NCBI GenBank assembly: GCA_035263065.1 | Contig: DATFRS010000227.1 | Span: 1-11,367 of the forward strand | Direction: 5' to 3' | DNA length: 11,367 bases | Source: Dokdonella_A sp035263065 | GTDB lineage: Bacteria; Pseudomonadota; Gammaproteobacteria; Xanthomonadales; Rhodanobacteraceae | In this document: positions 1-8,105 of the stretch, in pieces | Layout of the letters: the number at the start of each line of letters is the position of its first letter | Numbering within the stretch: the stretch's first letter is position 1 | Translations under genes and position numbers: made by a program | Notes under the pieces: generated by a model | Told to the model about the DNA's origin: nothing | Seen by the model: the letters and a program-made list of their open reading frames with translations, nothing else | Database searches by the model: none

Positions 1-1235
1 AGGCGGTTGATCTCCTCGATGACCGCGTACGGCTGGATCCGCTCCGCGCTGCGGTCGTAATTCATCGCGTGCGTCTTCTTGAGGTTCCCGACGTGCGCGT
101 GCCACGCCGCGTAGCGCTCGCCGTCGATGCGCCGGCTCGCGGTGCCGAACACCGTTAGCCGCTGCAGCGCGCGCGAGAGATCGCCGAGATGATGCCAGTC
201 GACGCGCTTGACCTTGTCGATCTCGGCCGGATCGATGTCGAGCTGCGCGATGAAGCGCGAATGCGGCGCGAACTTCGCCGGCACGCCGGCGACGCGGTCG
301 TCGAAACGGCTGCCGATCGCGAGCAGGAAATCGCAGTCGTCGATCGCATAGTTCGCGAACGCCGTGCCATGCATGCCGAGCATGTGCAGCGACAGCTCGT
401 CGGTCGTGTCGTACGCGCCGAGACCCATCAGCGTCGTCGTCACCGGAAGGCCGAACGCGTGCGCGAAATCGCGCAGTGCCTCCGCCGCGTTCGCGGCGAT
501 GACGCCGCCGCCGGCGTAGATCAGCGGACGCTGCGCGCGCGCCAGCGCGTCGAAGAAGCGCACGCAGTCGGCATCGGCGAGCGTCGCGTTTTCGATCGCG
601 CGCAGGCGCGCGCGATAGCCCGGGATCGGCAGGCCGCCTTCGCCGGCTAACGTCAGCGCGGCGTTCTGCACGTCCTTCGGGATGTCGACGACGACGGGCC
701 CCGGGCGTCCGGAGCGCGCGATCTCGAACGCCGTGCGCAGCGTCGCTTCGAGGCGCGACGCGTCGGTCACGAGGAACACGTGCTTCGCGCAGCTCGCCAT
801 GATGCTGCTGACCGGCGCCTCCTGGAACGCATCGGTGCCGATCGCCGCCGTCGGCACCTGGCCGCAGATGACGACGATCGGAATCGAGTCGGCCATCGAG
901 TCGCGCACCGGCGTCACGGTGTTCGTCGCGCCGGGGCCCGAGGTCACCAGCGCGACGCCGACCTTGCCCGATGCACGCGCATAACCGGCCGCCATGAAGC
1001 CCGCGCCCTGCTCGTTCGCCGGCACGATCAGCGGCAGCCGCTCGCCGCCGTCGGCGCGCGGATGCTCGTGGTTGTAGCGGAACACCGCGTCGTACACCGG
1101 CAGGATCGCGCCGCCCGAGTAGCCGAACACGACGTCGACGCCTTCGTCGAGCAGCACCTGCACGACGATGTCGGCGCCGGACAGCGTCGCGCCGGCGAGC
1201 GGATGTGCAGCGCGCGGTTCGACCTGCGCGTTCAT
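1..1235 (-). CDS. ilvB: Acetolactate (acetohydroxyacid) synthase, large catalytic subunit, 3' end cut off by the window
   Basis: ThDP- and FAD-dependent enzyme for the first common step: two pyruvates give 2-acetolactate (valine, leucine), or pyruvate plus 2-oxobutyrate gives 2-aceto-2-hydroxybutyrate (isoleucine). About 411 codons are visible of the usual 560-600. The N-terminal ThDP-binding PYR domain holds FGYSGGAILPVYDA (residues 37-50), the catalytic Glu75 in NEQGAG, TSGPGATN (98-105) and GTDAFQEA (133-140). The central FAD-binding domain has GSRFDDRVAG (308-317). The C-terminal ThDP/Mg domain lies outside the window. The ATG at 1235 follows the ilvC stop by one base, with GGAG about 11 bases upstream, so it is probably translationally coupled. 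Oddities: Ser40 and Asn74 stand where the familiar motifs read GYPGG and HEQ, and there is a short insertion (about residues 54-67) compared with E. coli enzymes as I recall them. No small subunit is visible. It could be called ilvG or ilvI; the family assignment is secure. Confidence 0.95.
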   Translation of the reverse strand, partial: MNAQVEPRAAHPLAGATLSGADIVVQVLLDEGVDVVFGYSGGAILPVYDAVFRYNHEHPRADGGERLPLIVPANEQGAGFMAAGYARASGKVGVALVTSGPGATNTVTPVRDSMADSIPIVVICGQVPTAAIGTDAFQEAPVSSIMASCAKHVFLVTDASRLEATLRTAFEIARSGRPGPVVVDIPKDVQNAALTLAGEGGLPIPGYRARLRAIENATLADADCVRFFDALARAQRPLIYAGGGVIAANAAEALRDFAHAFGLPVTTTLMGLGAYDTTDELSLHMLGMHGTAFANYAIDDCDFLLAIGSRFDDRVAGVPAKFAPHSRFIAQLDIDPAEIDKVKRVDWHHLGDLSRALQRLTVFGTASRRIDGERYAAWHAHVGNLKKTHAMNYDRSAERIQPYAVIEEINR

Positions 1236-1236
1236 G

Positions 1237-2280
1237 TCAGCCCGCGCTCCGCTTCGCCTGCCGCGAGAACGGCAGCGGCCGCACGGTCGCCTGCGGCTTC
1301 GCGGCCGCGGCTTCGCTGAGCCACGACATGCGCGCGCGCAAGGTCGCGCCGACCTTCTCGATCGGATGTTCGAGATCGCGGTGCTTGTGCGCGTTGTAGT
1401 TCGGCAGGCCCGCCGCGTGCTCGGCAATCCACTCGCGCGCGAACGTGCCGTCCTGGATCTCGCGCAGCACCGCCTTCATGCGGTCCTTGGTGCCGGCGTC
1501 GACGATGCGCGGCCCGCGCGTGAAATCGCCGTATTGCGCGGTCTCGGACACGAACTCGAGCATGCGCGTGATGCCGCCCTGGTAGAGCAGGTCGACGATG
1601 AGCTTGAGCTCGTGCAGCACTTCGTAGTACGCGATCTCGGGCCGGTAGCCCGCTTCGACGAGCGTCTCGAAGCCCTTCTGCACGAGCTCGCTCGCGCCGC
1701 CGCAGAGCACGGCCTGCTCGCCGAAGAGATCGGTCTCGGTCTCTTCCTTGAAGTCGGTTTCGATCAGCAGCGCGCGCGCACCGCCGAGACCCGCCGCGTA
1801 CGCGAGCGCCTTTTCCTGCGCGTGCCCGCTCGCGTCCTGATGCACCGCGTAGAGACACGGCACGCCGCGGCCGATCTCGAACTCCGAGCGCACGAGCGCG
1901 CCGGGTCCTTTCGGCGCGACGAGGATCACGTCGATGTCGGTGCGCGGCTTGATCGCGCCGAAGTGCACGTTGAACCCGTGCGCGAACAGGATCGCCGCGT
2001 TCGGCTTCAAGTTCGGCGCGATCGCTTCCGTGTAGAGCTTCGGCTGCACCATGTCCGGCGTCAGCACCGCGACGAGATCGGCGTCGCGCACGGCGAGGTC
2101 GGGCGGCGCGACGTCGAAGCCGTCGGCCGCGGCCTTCGCCGACGTCGGCCCGCCGGCGCGCAGGCCGACGACGACGTCGAGCGCGGAATCGCGCAGGTTC
2201 AACGCGTGCGCACGGCCCTGGCTGCCGTAGCCGAGGATCGCGATGCGCTTGTCGTGCAGAGCTTCGGTGGTGACGGTCAT
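1237..2280 (-). CDS. ilvC: Ketol-acid reductoisomerase, class I (short form)
   Basis: Mg- and NAD(P)H-dependent enzyme that isomerises and reduces acetolactate or acetohydroxybutyrate to the dihydroxy acids used by IlvD. The protein is 347 aa, which fits the short class I enzymes (about 330-340) and not the roughly 490-aa E. coli type. The N-terminal Rossmann domain has GYGSQG at residues 17-22. The knotted helical C-terminal domain has the metal and substrate acidic residues in ETDLFGEQAVLCGG and in YEVLHELKLIVDLLYQGGI. The ATG at 2280 is preceded by GGAG with 7 bases of spacing. The stop lies one base before ilvB. The cofactor loop reads GLRAGGPTSAKA (39-50), with Gly44 and Thr46 where class I enzymes usually have serines that hold the NADPH 2'-phosphate. 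It ends in a short basic tail (about residues 330-347) past the conserved core. REP-like hairpins lie immediately upstream. Confidence 0.96.
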   Translation of the reverse strand: MTVTTEALHDKRIAILGYGSQGRAHALNLRDSALDVVVGLRAGGPTSAKAAADGFDVAPPDLAVRDADLVAVLTPDMVQPKLYTEAIAPNLKPNAAILFAHGFNVHFGAIKPRTDIDVILVAPKGPGALVRSEFEIGRGVPCLYAVHQDASGHAQEKALAYAAGLGGARALLIETDFKEETETDLFGEQAVLCGGASELVQKGFETLVEAGYRPEIAYYEVLHELKLIVDLLYQGGITRMLEFVSETAQYGDFTRGPRIVDAGTKDRMKAVLREIQDGTFAREWIAEHAAGLPNYNAHKHRDLEHPIEKVGATLRARMSWLSEAAAAKPQATVRPLPFSRQAKRSAG

Positions 2281-2308
2281 TTCGTTTCTCCGATTGGACG
2301 AATCGTTG

Positions 2309-2431
2309 TCCCCTCTCCCGCTGCCGGCTGTTCCCCCTCTCCCGCTTCGCGGGAGAGGGTCGGGGTGAGGGCAAGCTTGCGAAAAGCTCCCTCATCCGCC
2401 TCCGGCACCTTCTCCCGCAAGCGGGAGAAGG
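2309..2431. repeat. Inverted pair of REP-like hairpins between ilvD and ilvC
   Basis: This fills the only sizeable gap inside the operon. Hairpin A has arms 2335-2345 (CCCTCTCCCGC) and 2349-2359 with a 3-base loop, followed by a tail reading TCGGGGTGAGGGC. Hairpin B has arms 2408-2418 (CCTTCTCCCGC) and 2421-2431 with a 2-base gap, and is preceded by CCCTCATCCG. The two units face each other. Their tails (GGTGAGGG and CCCTCATCC) and an inner AGCTT/AAGCT pair (about 2375-2388) can also pair, giving one large composite structure. A partial third arm (CCCCTCTCCCGCT, about 2310-2322) precedes hairpin A. GC-rich palindromes of this kind are dispersed in many proteobacterial genomes. There is no U run, so it is not a classical terminator; likely effects are on mRNA stability or on ilvD-ilvC expression ratio (inference). 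Confidence 0.8.
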
Positions 2432-2441
2432 GAAAGAAGTC

Positions 2442-4091
2442 TCATCCTGACGTGACGGCGCCGCGCGACGCCGAGCCGACCAGTCGTGCATATTTCGCGA
2501 GCGCGCCATTCACCGCGGTCGGCGCGCGCGGCGTCCACGCTTCGCGCCGCGCATCGAGATCCGCATCGGTCTCGACGACGCGCCGCACTGCATCGACGAC
2601 GATGCGATCGCCTTCGCGCAACAACGCGATCGGTCCGCCGCGCGCCGCTTCGGGCGCGACGTGGCCGACCATGAATCCGTGCGTCGCGCCGCTGAAGCGC
2701 CCGTCGGTCATCAGTGCGACCTGGTTCCCGAGCCCGCGCCCGACCAGCGCCGCCGTCACCGCGAGCATCTCGCGCATGCCGGGTCCGCCGGCCGGGCCTT
2801 CGTTGCGGATCACGAGGACGTCGCCCGCCGCGATCGCGCCGGACTGCACCGCGCGGAACGCGTCCTCTTCGCTTTCGAACACGCGCGCGACGCCTTCGAA
2901 GCGCGTGCGCTCCTCGCCGGCGAGCTTGAGGATGCAGCCCTCCGGCGCGAGGTTGCCGTAGAGGATCGTGTAGCCGCCGCGCGGCTTGAACGCATCGGCG
3001 ACCGGCACGATCACGCGCTGTCCGTCGGGTGCGGGCGCTGCCGCGTCGAGCTCGTCGAACAGGCTGCGGCCGGTCATCGTCGGCGTGTCTTCGAGCAGGT
3101 TCGCGGCGCGCAGCTCGCGCGCGACAGCGGCCATGCCGCCGGCGGCCGTCATCTCGATCGCGGTGTAGCGGCCGGCCGGCATGAGGTCGGCGATGACGGG
3201 CGTGATCGCCGCCGCGTCTTCGAAATCTTCGAGCGTCAGTTCGACACCGGCATCGTGCGCGATCGCGAGCAGATGCAGCACGGCGTTCGTCGAGCCGGCC
3301 GTCGCGGCGACGATGCGCGCGGCGTTGCGGAACGCTGCAGGCGTCAGCACGGCGCGTGGATTGCGCTTCTCGCGCAATGCGTCGAGCGCGAGCTCGCCGC
3401 AGCGCCGCGCGGCGTGCAACTTGTCGGGATCGGTCGCCGCGATGTCGTTCAAGCCGAGCGGCGACAGCCCGAGCGCCATCAGCACCATCGACATCGTGTT
3501 CGCCGTGAACTGCCCGCCGCACGCGCCGGCGCCCGGGCACGCGCTGCGCTCGACGGCGCCGAGGCGTGCATCGTCGATGCGCCCCGCGCCGTGCGCGCCG
3601 ACCGCTTCGAACACCTGCTGGATCGTGATCGAGCGCCCGTCGAGCCGGCCGTGCGCGATGCTGCCGCCATAGAGCGCGACACCCGGGATGTCGAGCCGCG
3701 CGAGCGCCATCGCCGCGGCCGGAATCGTCTTGTCGCAGCCGCACAGCACGACGAGCGCGTCGAGGCTGTGGCCTGCGACGGCGAGCTCGATCGAATCGGC
3801 GATCACCTCGCGGCTGACGAGCGACGCGCGCATGCCGGGCGTGCCCATCGCGATGCCATCGGTGACCGCGATCGTGTTGAACTCGATCGGCGTGCCGCCG
3901 GCGGCGCGCACGCCTTCGGACGCGGCGACCGCGAGATCGCGAAGGTTGAGGTTGCAGGGCGACACGTTCGACCACGTGTGCACGACCGCGACCAGCGGGC
4001 GCTCGATCTCGCTGGGGCTGAGGCCCGTCGCGTAGAGCATCGCGCGCGCCGGTGCGCGATCGGGCCCGCGCTTGATCGCGTCGCTGCGCAT
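2442..4091 (-). CDS. ilvD: Dihydroxy-acid dehydratase
   Basis: Fe-S dehydratase that converts 2,3-dihydroxy-isovalerate and 2,3-dihydroxy-3-methylvalerate to the 2-oxo acids that precede valine/leucine and isoleucine. The protein is 549 aa, close to the usual 550-570. The three cluster cysteines are present: Cys46 in SNVSPCNLN, Cys119 in CGCDKT and Cys191 in CPGAGACGGQFTANTMS. That set is typical of the IlvD/Edd family. Lys121, next to Cys119-Asp120, is the lysine usually carbamylated for metal binding. The C-terminal DGRFSGATHGFMVGHVAPEA segment holds the catalytic serine. The ATG at 4091 was chosen because it lies 2 bases after the leuB stop, has AGGAGG about 10 bases upstream, and gives the family N-terminus; the frame stays open further upstream inside leuB, but that is a shadow. 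A 161-base gap with REP-like hairpins separates it from ilvC. Confidence 0.97.
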   Translation of the reverse strand: MRSDAIKRGPDRAPARAMLYATGLSPSEIERPLVAVVHTWSNVSPCNLNLRDLAVAASEGVRAAGGTPIEFNTIAVTDGIAMGTPGMRASLVSREVIADSIELAVAGHSLDALVVLCGCDKTIPAAAMALARLDIPGVALYGGSIAHGRLDGRSITIQQVFEAVGAHGAGRIDDARLGAVERSACPGAGACGGQFTANTMSMVLMALGLSPLGLNDIAATDPDKLHAARRCGELALDALREKRNPRAVLTPAAFRNAARIVAATAGSTNAVLHLLAIAHDAGVELTLEDFEDAAAITPVIADLMPAGRYTAIEMTAAGGMAAVARELRAANLLEDTPTMTGRSLFDELDAAAPAPDGQRVIVPVADAFKPRGGYTILYGNLAPEGCILKLAGEERTRFEGVARVFESEEDAFRAVQSGAIAAGDVLVIRNEGPAGGPGMREMLAVTAALVGRGLGNQVALMTDGRFSGATHGFMVGHVAPEAARGGPIALLREGDRIVVDAVRRVVETDADLDARREAWTPRAPTAVNGALAKYARLVGSASRGAVTSG

Positions 4092-4093
4092 CG

Positions 4094-5167
4094 CTATGCG
4101 GCCTCCTGCGTCGACGCGTCGCGGTCGAGCGCGTCGATGACGGCCGCGGTGACGTCGCGCGTCGTCGCCTTGCCGCCGAGATCGGCCGTGAGCGCGCCGC
4201 GCGCAATCACGGTTTCGACGGCGCGCTCGACCGCATCGGCTTCCTCGTCGAGCGTGAGCGAGTGTCGCAGCAGCATCGCCGCCGACAGGATCGCGCCGAG
4301 CGGATTGGCGGCGTTGCGGCCGGCGATGTCGGGCGCCGAGCCGTGGATCGGCTCGTAGAGGCCCGCGCGTCCGTCGCCGAGCGAGGCCGACGGCAAAAGA
4401 CCTAGCGAGCCCGCGAGCGCCGCGGCTTCGTCGGTCAGGATGTCGCCGAACAGGTTCTCGGTGACGACCACGTCGTACGCCGACGGCCGCGTCAGCAGCA
4501 GCATCGCCATCGAATCGACGAGCTGGTGCTCGAGATCGACGTCCGGGAATTCCGCGGCGACGCGCGAGACCGTCTCGCGCCAGAGCCGCGAGGTCTCGAG
4601 CACGTTCGCCTTGTCGACCGACGTGACATGACGGCGCCGCCCTTGCGCGAGATGGAACGCCCGCCGCACGACGCGCTCGATCTCGGCCACGGTGTATTTG
4701 GTCTCGTCGGTCGCCTGCCGCAGCGAGCGCGTCTTCGCGCCGAAGTACGCGCCGCCGGTCAGCTCGCGCACGAACAGGATGTCGACGCCGGCGAGCTTCT
4801 CGTTCTTGAGCGGCGACAGCGCCGCGAGCCGCGGATGCACGCGCACCGGCCGGAGGTTCGCGTAGACGCCGAGCCCCGCGCGCAGCGACAAGAGGCCCTG
4901 TTCCGGCCGCGTCTTCGATTTCGGATCGGACCAGCGCGGCCCGCCGACCGCGCCGAGCAGCACGGCGTCGGCGTTGCGGCACGCGACGAGCGTCGGCGGC
5001 GGCAGCGGATCGCTGTAGAGATCGATGGCGACGCCGCCGATCGGATGCTCGTCGAACGCGAAGTCGTGGCCGCTCCGTGCCGCGACGCTGCGCAGCACGT
5101 CGACCGCCGCGGCGGTGACTTCGGGACCGATGCCGTCGCCCGGCAGCGTGACGATTCTGGCTTTCAT
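4094..5167 (-). CDS. leuB: 3-isopropylmalate dehydrogenase
   Basis: NAD+-dependent oxidative decarboxylation of 3-isopropylmalate to 2-oxoisocaproate, the third step of the leucine branch. The protein is 357 aa, the typical length. The conserved sites are in the expected places: Arg96, Arg106 and Arg134 for substrate, Tyr141 and Lys186 for catalysis, and Asp218, Asp242 and Asp246 for Mg (in VDSMAM and NLFGDILTDEAA). The NAD-binding segment is HGSAPDIAGRNAANPLGAILS (275-295, given here by its key residues His275, Gly276, Asp280, Asn288). The ATG at 5167 overlaps the leuD stop as ATGA, and AAAGGAG lies 6 bases upstream inside the leuD end. The stop is 2 bases before ilvD. This marks the join between the leu and ilv halves of the operon. 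Confidence 0.97.
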   Translation of the reverse strand: MKARIVTLPGDGIGPEVTAAAVDVLRSVAARSGHDFAFDEHPIGGVAIDLYSDPLPPPTLVACRNADAVLLGAVGGPRWSDPKSKTRPEQGLLSLRAGLGVYANLRPVRVHPRLAALSPLKNEKLAGVDILFVRELTGGAYFGAKTRSLRQATDETKYTVAEIERVVRRAFHLAQGRRRHVTSVDKANVLETSRLWRETVSRVAAEFPDVDLEHQLVDSMAMLLLTRPSAYDVVVTENLFGDILTDEAAALAGSLGLLPSASLGDGRAGLYEPIHGSAPDIAGRNAANPLGAILSAAMLLRHSLTLDEEADAVERAVETVIARGALTADLGGKATTRDVTAAVIDALDRDASTQEAA

Positions 5168-5745
5168 GCGGCGCTCCTTTCGCGTTCGTAGTCGTCGATT
5201 GCGTCGACATGCTTCAGCAGGAATCCGAGCTGGTCGACGCCGGCGACGAGGCACTCGCGCGCGAACGCATCGAGCTCGAACGAGAAGCGGCCGCCGTCGG
5301 GCAGCTCGATGTAGCTCCCGGCGACGTCGATCGCGAGCTCGACGCCCGGATGCTCGAGCAGCCAGCGGTGCTCGGCCTCGGCGAGCACGACCGCGAGCAC
5401 GCCGTTCTTGAGCGCGTTGCTGCGGAAGATGTCGGCGATCTCGGACGAAAGAACCGCGCGGAAGCCGTAGTCGGCGAGCGCCCACGGCGCGTGCTCGCGC
5501 GACGAGCCGCAGCCGAAATTGCGGCCGGCGACGAGAATCCCGCAGCCCTGCGCCTCCGGCTTGTTCAGCGCGAAATCCGGGTTCGGCGTGCCGTCCTCGC
5601 GATAGCGCCAGTCGTGGAACAGCGCGCGGCCGAGCCCTTTGCGCTCGGTCGTGGTCAGGAAGCGCGCCGGGATGATGCGGTCCGTGTCGATGTTCTCGAA
5701 CGGCAGCACGGCGGTGCGCGAGTGCAGGGTCGCGAAGGGTTTCAT
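5164..5745 (-). CDS. leuD: 3-isopropylmalate dehydratase, small subunit
   Basis: Small subunit of isopropylmalate isomerase, which with LeuC interconverts 2- and 3-isopropylmalate. The protein is 193 aa, within the bacterial range of about 190-210. It is an aconitase swivel-type domain. The N-terminal NIDTDRIIPARFL (residues 18-30) and the central signature NFGCGSSREHAPWAL (76-90) are both intact. The ATG at 5745 overlaps the leuC stop as ATGA, with GGAGG 4 bases upstream, and its own stop overlaps the leuB ATG in the same way. The fixed stoichiometry of LeuC and LeuD fits this coupling. Nothing in the sequence looks unusual. Confidence 0.97.
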   Translation of the reverse strand: MKPFATLHSRTAVLPFENIDTDRIIPARFLTTTERKGLGRALFHDWRYREDGTPNPDFALNKPEAQGCGILVAGRNFGCGSSREHAPWALADYGFRAVLSSEIADIFRSNALKNGVLAVVLAEAEHRWLLEHPGVELAIDVAGSYIELPDGGRFSFELDAFARECLVAGVDQLGFLLKHVDAIDDYERERSAA

Positions 5746-7154
5746 GCAGCCTCCGATTCAAAAAAGTTGCGCGGATCGGCGATGCAGCCGGCGAGCGCGG
5801 TCGCGGCCGCGACGAGCGGGCTCGCGAGCACCGTGCGCACGCCGGGCCCCTGCCGTCCTTCGAAGTTGCGGTTGCTCGTCGAGACGACGAGCTGCCCCGG
5901 CTTGGCGATGTCGCCGTTCATGCCGAGGCACATCGAGCAGCCGGGCTCGCGCCATTCGGCGCCCGCCGCGCGGAAGATCGCGTCGAGCCCTTCGCGCTCG
6001 GCATCGCGCTTGACCTGCTCGGACCCCGGCACGACGAGCATGCGGAGGCCGCTTGCGATGCGGCGTCCGCGCAGGAGCGAAGCCACCGCGCGGAGATCCG
6101 GCAACCGCGAGTTCGTGCAGCTGCCGACGAACACGATGTCGACGCGCGTGCCTTCGAGCGGCTTGCCGGGCTCGACGCGCATGTAGTCGAGCGCACGGCG
6201 CTCCTGCGCGTTCGCGGCGGCCGGCACTGGCGCGTCGAGCGCGATGACCATGCCGGGATGCGTCCCGTAGGTGATCGCCGGGCGGATCTTCGTGGCGTCG
6301 ATGTCGACTTCCGCATCGAAGCGCGCGCCGTCGTCGCTCGCCAGCGTGCGCCAGCGTGCGATGGCGCGATCCCATTCGGCGCCTTTCGGCGCGAGCTCCC
6401 GGCCCTTCAGCCAGGCGAAGGTCGTTTCGTCGGGCGCGATCAGGCCGGCGCGCGCGCCGGCCTCGATCGACATGTTGCAGACGGTCATGCGCTCTTCCAT
6501 CGAGAGCGCGCGGATCGTCGAGCCGCGGTACTCGATCACGCAGCCAGTGCCGCCGTTGACGCCGATCGTGCCGATGATCGACAGGATCAGGTCCTTCGCG
6601 CCGACACCGGGTGCGAGCGTGCCTTCGACATTGATAGCCAGCGTCTTCGGCTTGCGCTGCAGGAGGCACTGCGTCGCGAGCACGTGGCCGACTTCGGTCG
6701 TGCCGATGCCGAACGCGAGCGCGCCGAACGCGCCGTGCGTCGACGTGTGGCTGTCGCCGCAGACGATCGTCATGCCGGGTTCGGTCGCGCCGAGCTCGGG
6801 CCCGATCACGTGCACGATGCCGCGGTGCGCGCTGTCCCAGCCTTCGAGGCGGATGCCGAAGTCGCGTGCGTTCTTCTCGAGCTCGGCAACCTGCTGCTCG
6901 GCTTCGCGGCTGACGTAGGCGCGGCGGCCGCTCGCATCGGGCGGCAGCGTCGGCGTCGAGTGGTCGAACGTCGCGAGCACGCGCTCCGGACGCCGCACGC
7001 GAAGGCCGCGCTCGCGCAGCTCGGCGAAGGCCTGCGGCGAGGTGACCTCGTGCACGAGGTGCAGGTCGATGTAGAGGATCGCCGGCGAAGGCGCCGACTC
7101 GGCGTGCACGACGTGCGCGTCCCAGATCCTTTCGAACAAGGTGCGCGCTTTCAT
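5742..7154 (-). CDS. leuC: 3-isopropylmalate dehydratase, large subunit
   Basis: Catalytic [4Fe-4S] subunit of isopropylmalate isomerase, aconitase superfamily. The protein is 470 aa, the standard length for the bacterial LeuC type. The cluster ligands are Cys346 in VGSCTNSR and Cys406/Cys409 in CSMCLGMN. Other family motifs are VCGDSHTSTHGAFG (131-144), the GTTEVGHVLATQ segment (151-162), and the IGVNGGTG stretch (197-204). The ATG at 7154 overlaps the ilvE stop as ATGA, with GGAGG 7 bases upstream. Downstream it overlaps leuD. A perfect 10-bp tandem (CCAGCGTGCG twice, 6341-6360 on the plus strand) lies in a variable surface region; the reading frame is intact across it. Confidence 0.97.
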   Translation of the reverse strand: MKARTLFERIWDAHVVHAESAPSPAILYIDLHLVHEVTSPQAFAELRERGLRVRRPERVLATFDHSTPTLPPDASGRRAYVSREAEQQVAELEKNARDFGIRLEGWDSAHRGIVHVIGPELGATEPGMTIVCGDSHTSTHGAFGALAFGIGTTEVGHVLATQCLLQRKPKTLAINVEGTLAPGVGAKDLILSIIGTIGVNGGTGCVIEYRGSTIRALSMEERMTVCNMSIEAGARAGLIAPDETTFAWLKGRELAPKGAEWDRAIARWRTLASDDGARFDAEVDIDATKIRPAITYGTHPGMVIALDAPVPAAANAQERRALDYMRVEPGKPLEGTRVDIVFVGSCTNSRLPDLRAVASLLRGRRIASGLRMLVVPGSEQVKRDAEREGLDAIFRAAGAEWREPGCSMCLGMNGDIAKPGQLVVSTSNRNFEGRQGPGVRTVLASPLVAAATALAGCIADPRNFFESEAA

Positions 7155-8095
7155 GCGGCGACCTCCAGCAGCGCGTCTTCGTCGACGGGTGTCAGCCAGC
7201 GCCACCGGTCGATCGTGCGACCGTCGAACAGACCAAAGAACGCGTCCTGCAGTGCGCGCGTGATCGGCCCGGGCATGCCGTCGCCGACCGCCTTGCGATC
7301 GACCGAGCGGATCGGCGTGATCTCGGCGGCCGTGCCGGTCATGAAGACTTCGTCGGCCGAGTACAGCGCCTCGCGTGGCAGCTCGCGCTCCTCGACGACG
7401 ATGCCGAGCGTGCCGGCGAGCGTCATCACGCTGTCGCGCGTGATGCCGGCGAGCACGCCGGCGCTCGTCGGCGGCGTCAGCAGTCGGTTCTTGCGCACGA
7501 GGAACAGGTTCTCGCCGGCCCCTTCGCTCAGGAGCCCGTTGCAGCCGAGCGCGATGCCCTCGGCGAAGCCGCCGCGGCGCGCCTCGAAGCCGATGAGCTG
7601 GCTCGACAGGTAGTTGCCGCCGGCCTTCGCCCAGCTCGGCAGCGTGTTCGGCGCGGGGCGGTGCCACGACGAGACGCAGACGTCGGCGCCGTTCTTCAAT
7701 GCGTCGCCGTGATAGGCGCCCCACTTCAGCGCCATGATCGACACGTCGACCGGCGAGCCGGCATCGGGCAGCACGCCGAGCCCGCCGGCGCCGCGGAACA
7801 CGATCGGTCGCACGTACGCCGATTCGAGATCGTTCGCGGCGATCAGCTCGCGGCACGCGGCGTTGATCTCGTCCTCGGACCAGCCGACGTCGATGTCGTA
7901 GATGCGCGCCGATTCGAACAGGCGATGCGTATGGTCGGCGAGGCGGAAGTAGCACGGCCCGCGCGGCGTCGCGTACACGCGCTCGCCTTCGAACACCGAC
8001 GAGCCGTAGTGCAGCGCGTGCGCGCTGACGTGCACGGTCGCCTCGGCGAACGGCTTGATGCGTCCGTTGTGCCAGATCAGTGGGGCGTAGCTCAT
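7151..8095 (-). CDS. ilvE: Branched-chain amino acid aminotransferase
   Basis: PLP-dependent class IV (fold type IV) aminotransferase that makes leucine, valine and isoleucine from their 2-oxo acids with glutamate. The protein is 314 aa; family members are usually 300-310. The N-terminus IWHNGRIKPFAEATVHVSAHALHYGSSVFEG is typical (key residues His29, Tyr30, Gly31, Phe35, Glu36). The Schiff-base lysine is Lys157 in KAGGNYLSSQ. The C-terminal EVFMTGTAAEITPIRSVD segment (about residues 259-276) carries the family GTAAEI(T) phosphate-binding motif. The ATG at 8095 is 10 bases after the leuA stop, and its GAGGA ribosome site overlaps that stop. Its place between leuA and leuC puts the last shared step under the same attenuator as the rest. 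D-amino acid transaminase or ADC lyase are class IV alternatives, but the motifs and the operon favour IlvE. Confidence 0.95.
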   Translation of the reverse strand: MSYAPLIWHNGRIKPFAEATVHVSAHALHYGSSVFEGERVYATPRGPCYFRLADHTHRLFESARIYDIDVGWSEDEINAACRELIAANDLESAYVRPIVFRGAGGLGVLPDAGSPVDVSIMALKWGAYHGDALKNGADVCVSSWHRPAPNTLPSWAKAGGNYLSSQLIGFEARRGGFAEGIALGCNGLLSEGAGENLFLVRKNRLLTPPTSAGVLAGITRDSVMTLAGTLGIVVEERELPREALYSADEVFMTGTAAEITPIRSVDRKAVGDGMPGPITRALQDAFFGLFDGRTIDRWRWLTPVDEDALLEVAA

Positions 8096-8105
8096 CGTCG
8101 TGTCC

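Noticed and set aside
2309..2441. Intrinsic terminator after ilvD
   Set aside because: The hairpins are strong but no T run follows on the minus strand, and ilvC has a good ribosome site with pathway genes continuing; REP-like elements explain it better.
1168..2961. Long plus-strand open frame of 597 codons across ilvC and ilvD (and similar ones at 2661-4358, 6258-7613 and 8100-9767)
   Set aside because: These are antisense shadows of real genes: Arg/Ala-rich products with no recognisable domain, caused by the high GC and lack of stop codons.
2442..5210. Possible leuB-ilvD fusion or very long IlvD of 922 aa
   Set aside because: Only the part after 4091 matches IlvD; the upstream part is an out-of-frame reading of leuB, and leuB ends in its own stop at 4094.
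4094..5761. Extended leuB frame of 555 codons starting inside leuC
   Set aside because: The first 198 residues are leuD read out of frame and basic in composition; the LeuB family start at 5167 has a strong ribosome site and the ATGA overlap with leuD.
6341..6360. Perfect 10-bp tandem repeat (CCAGCGTGCG twice) in leuC as a phase-variation tract
   Set aside because: Only two copies, in-frame LeuC is full length, and short repeats are expected in GC-rich coding DNA.
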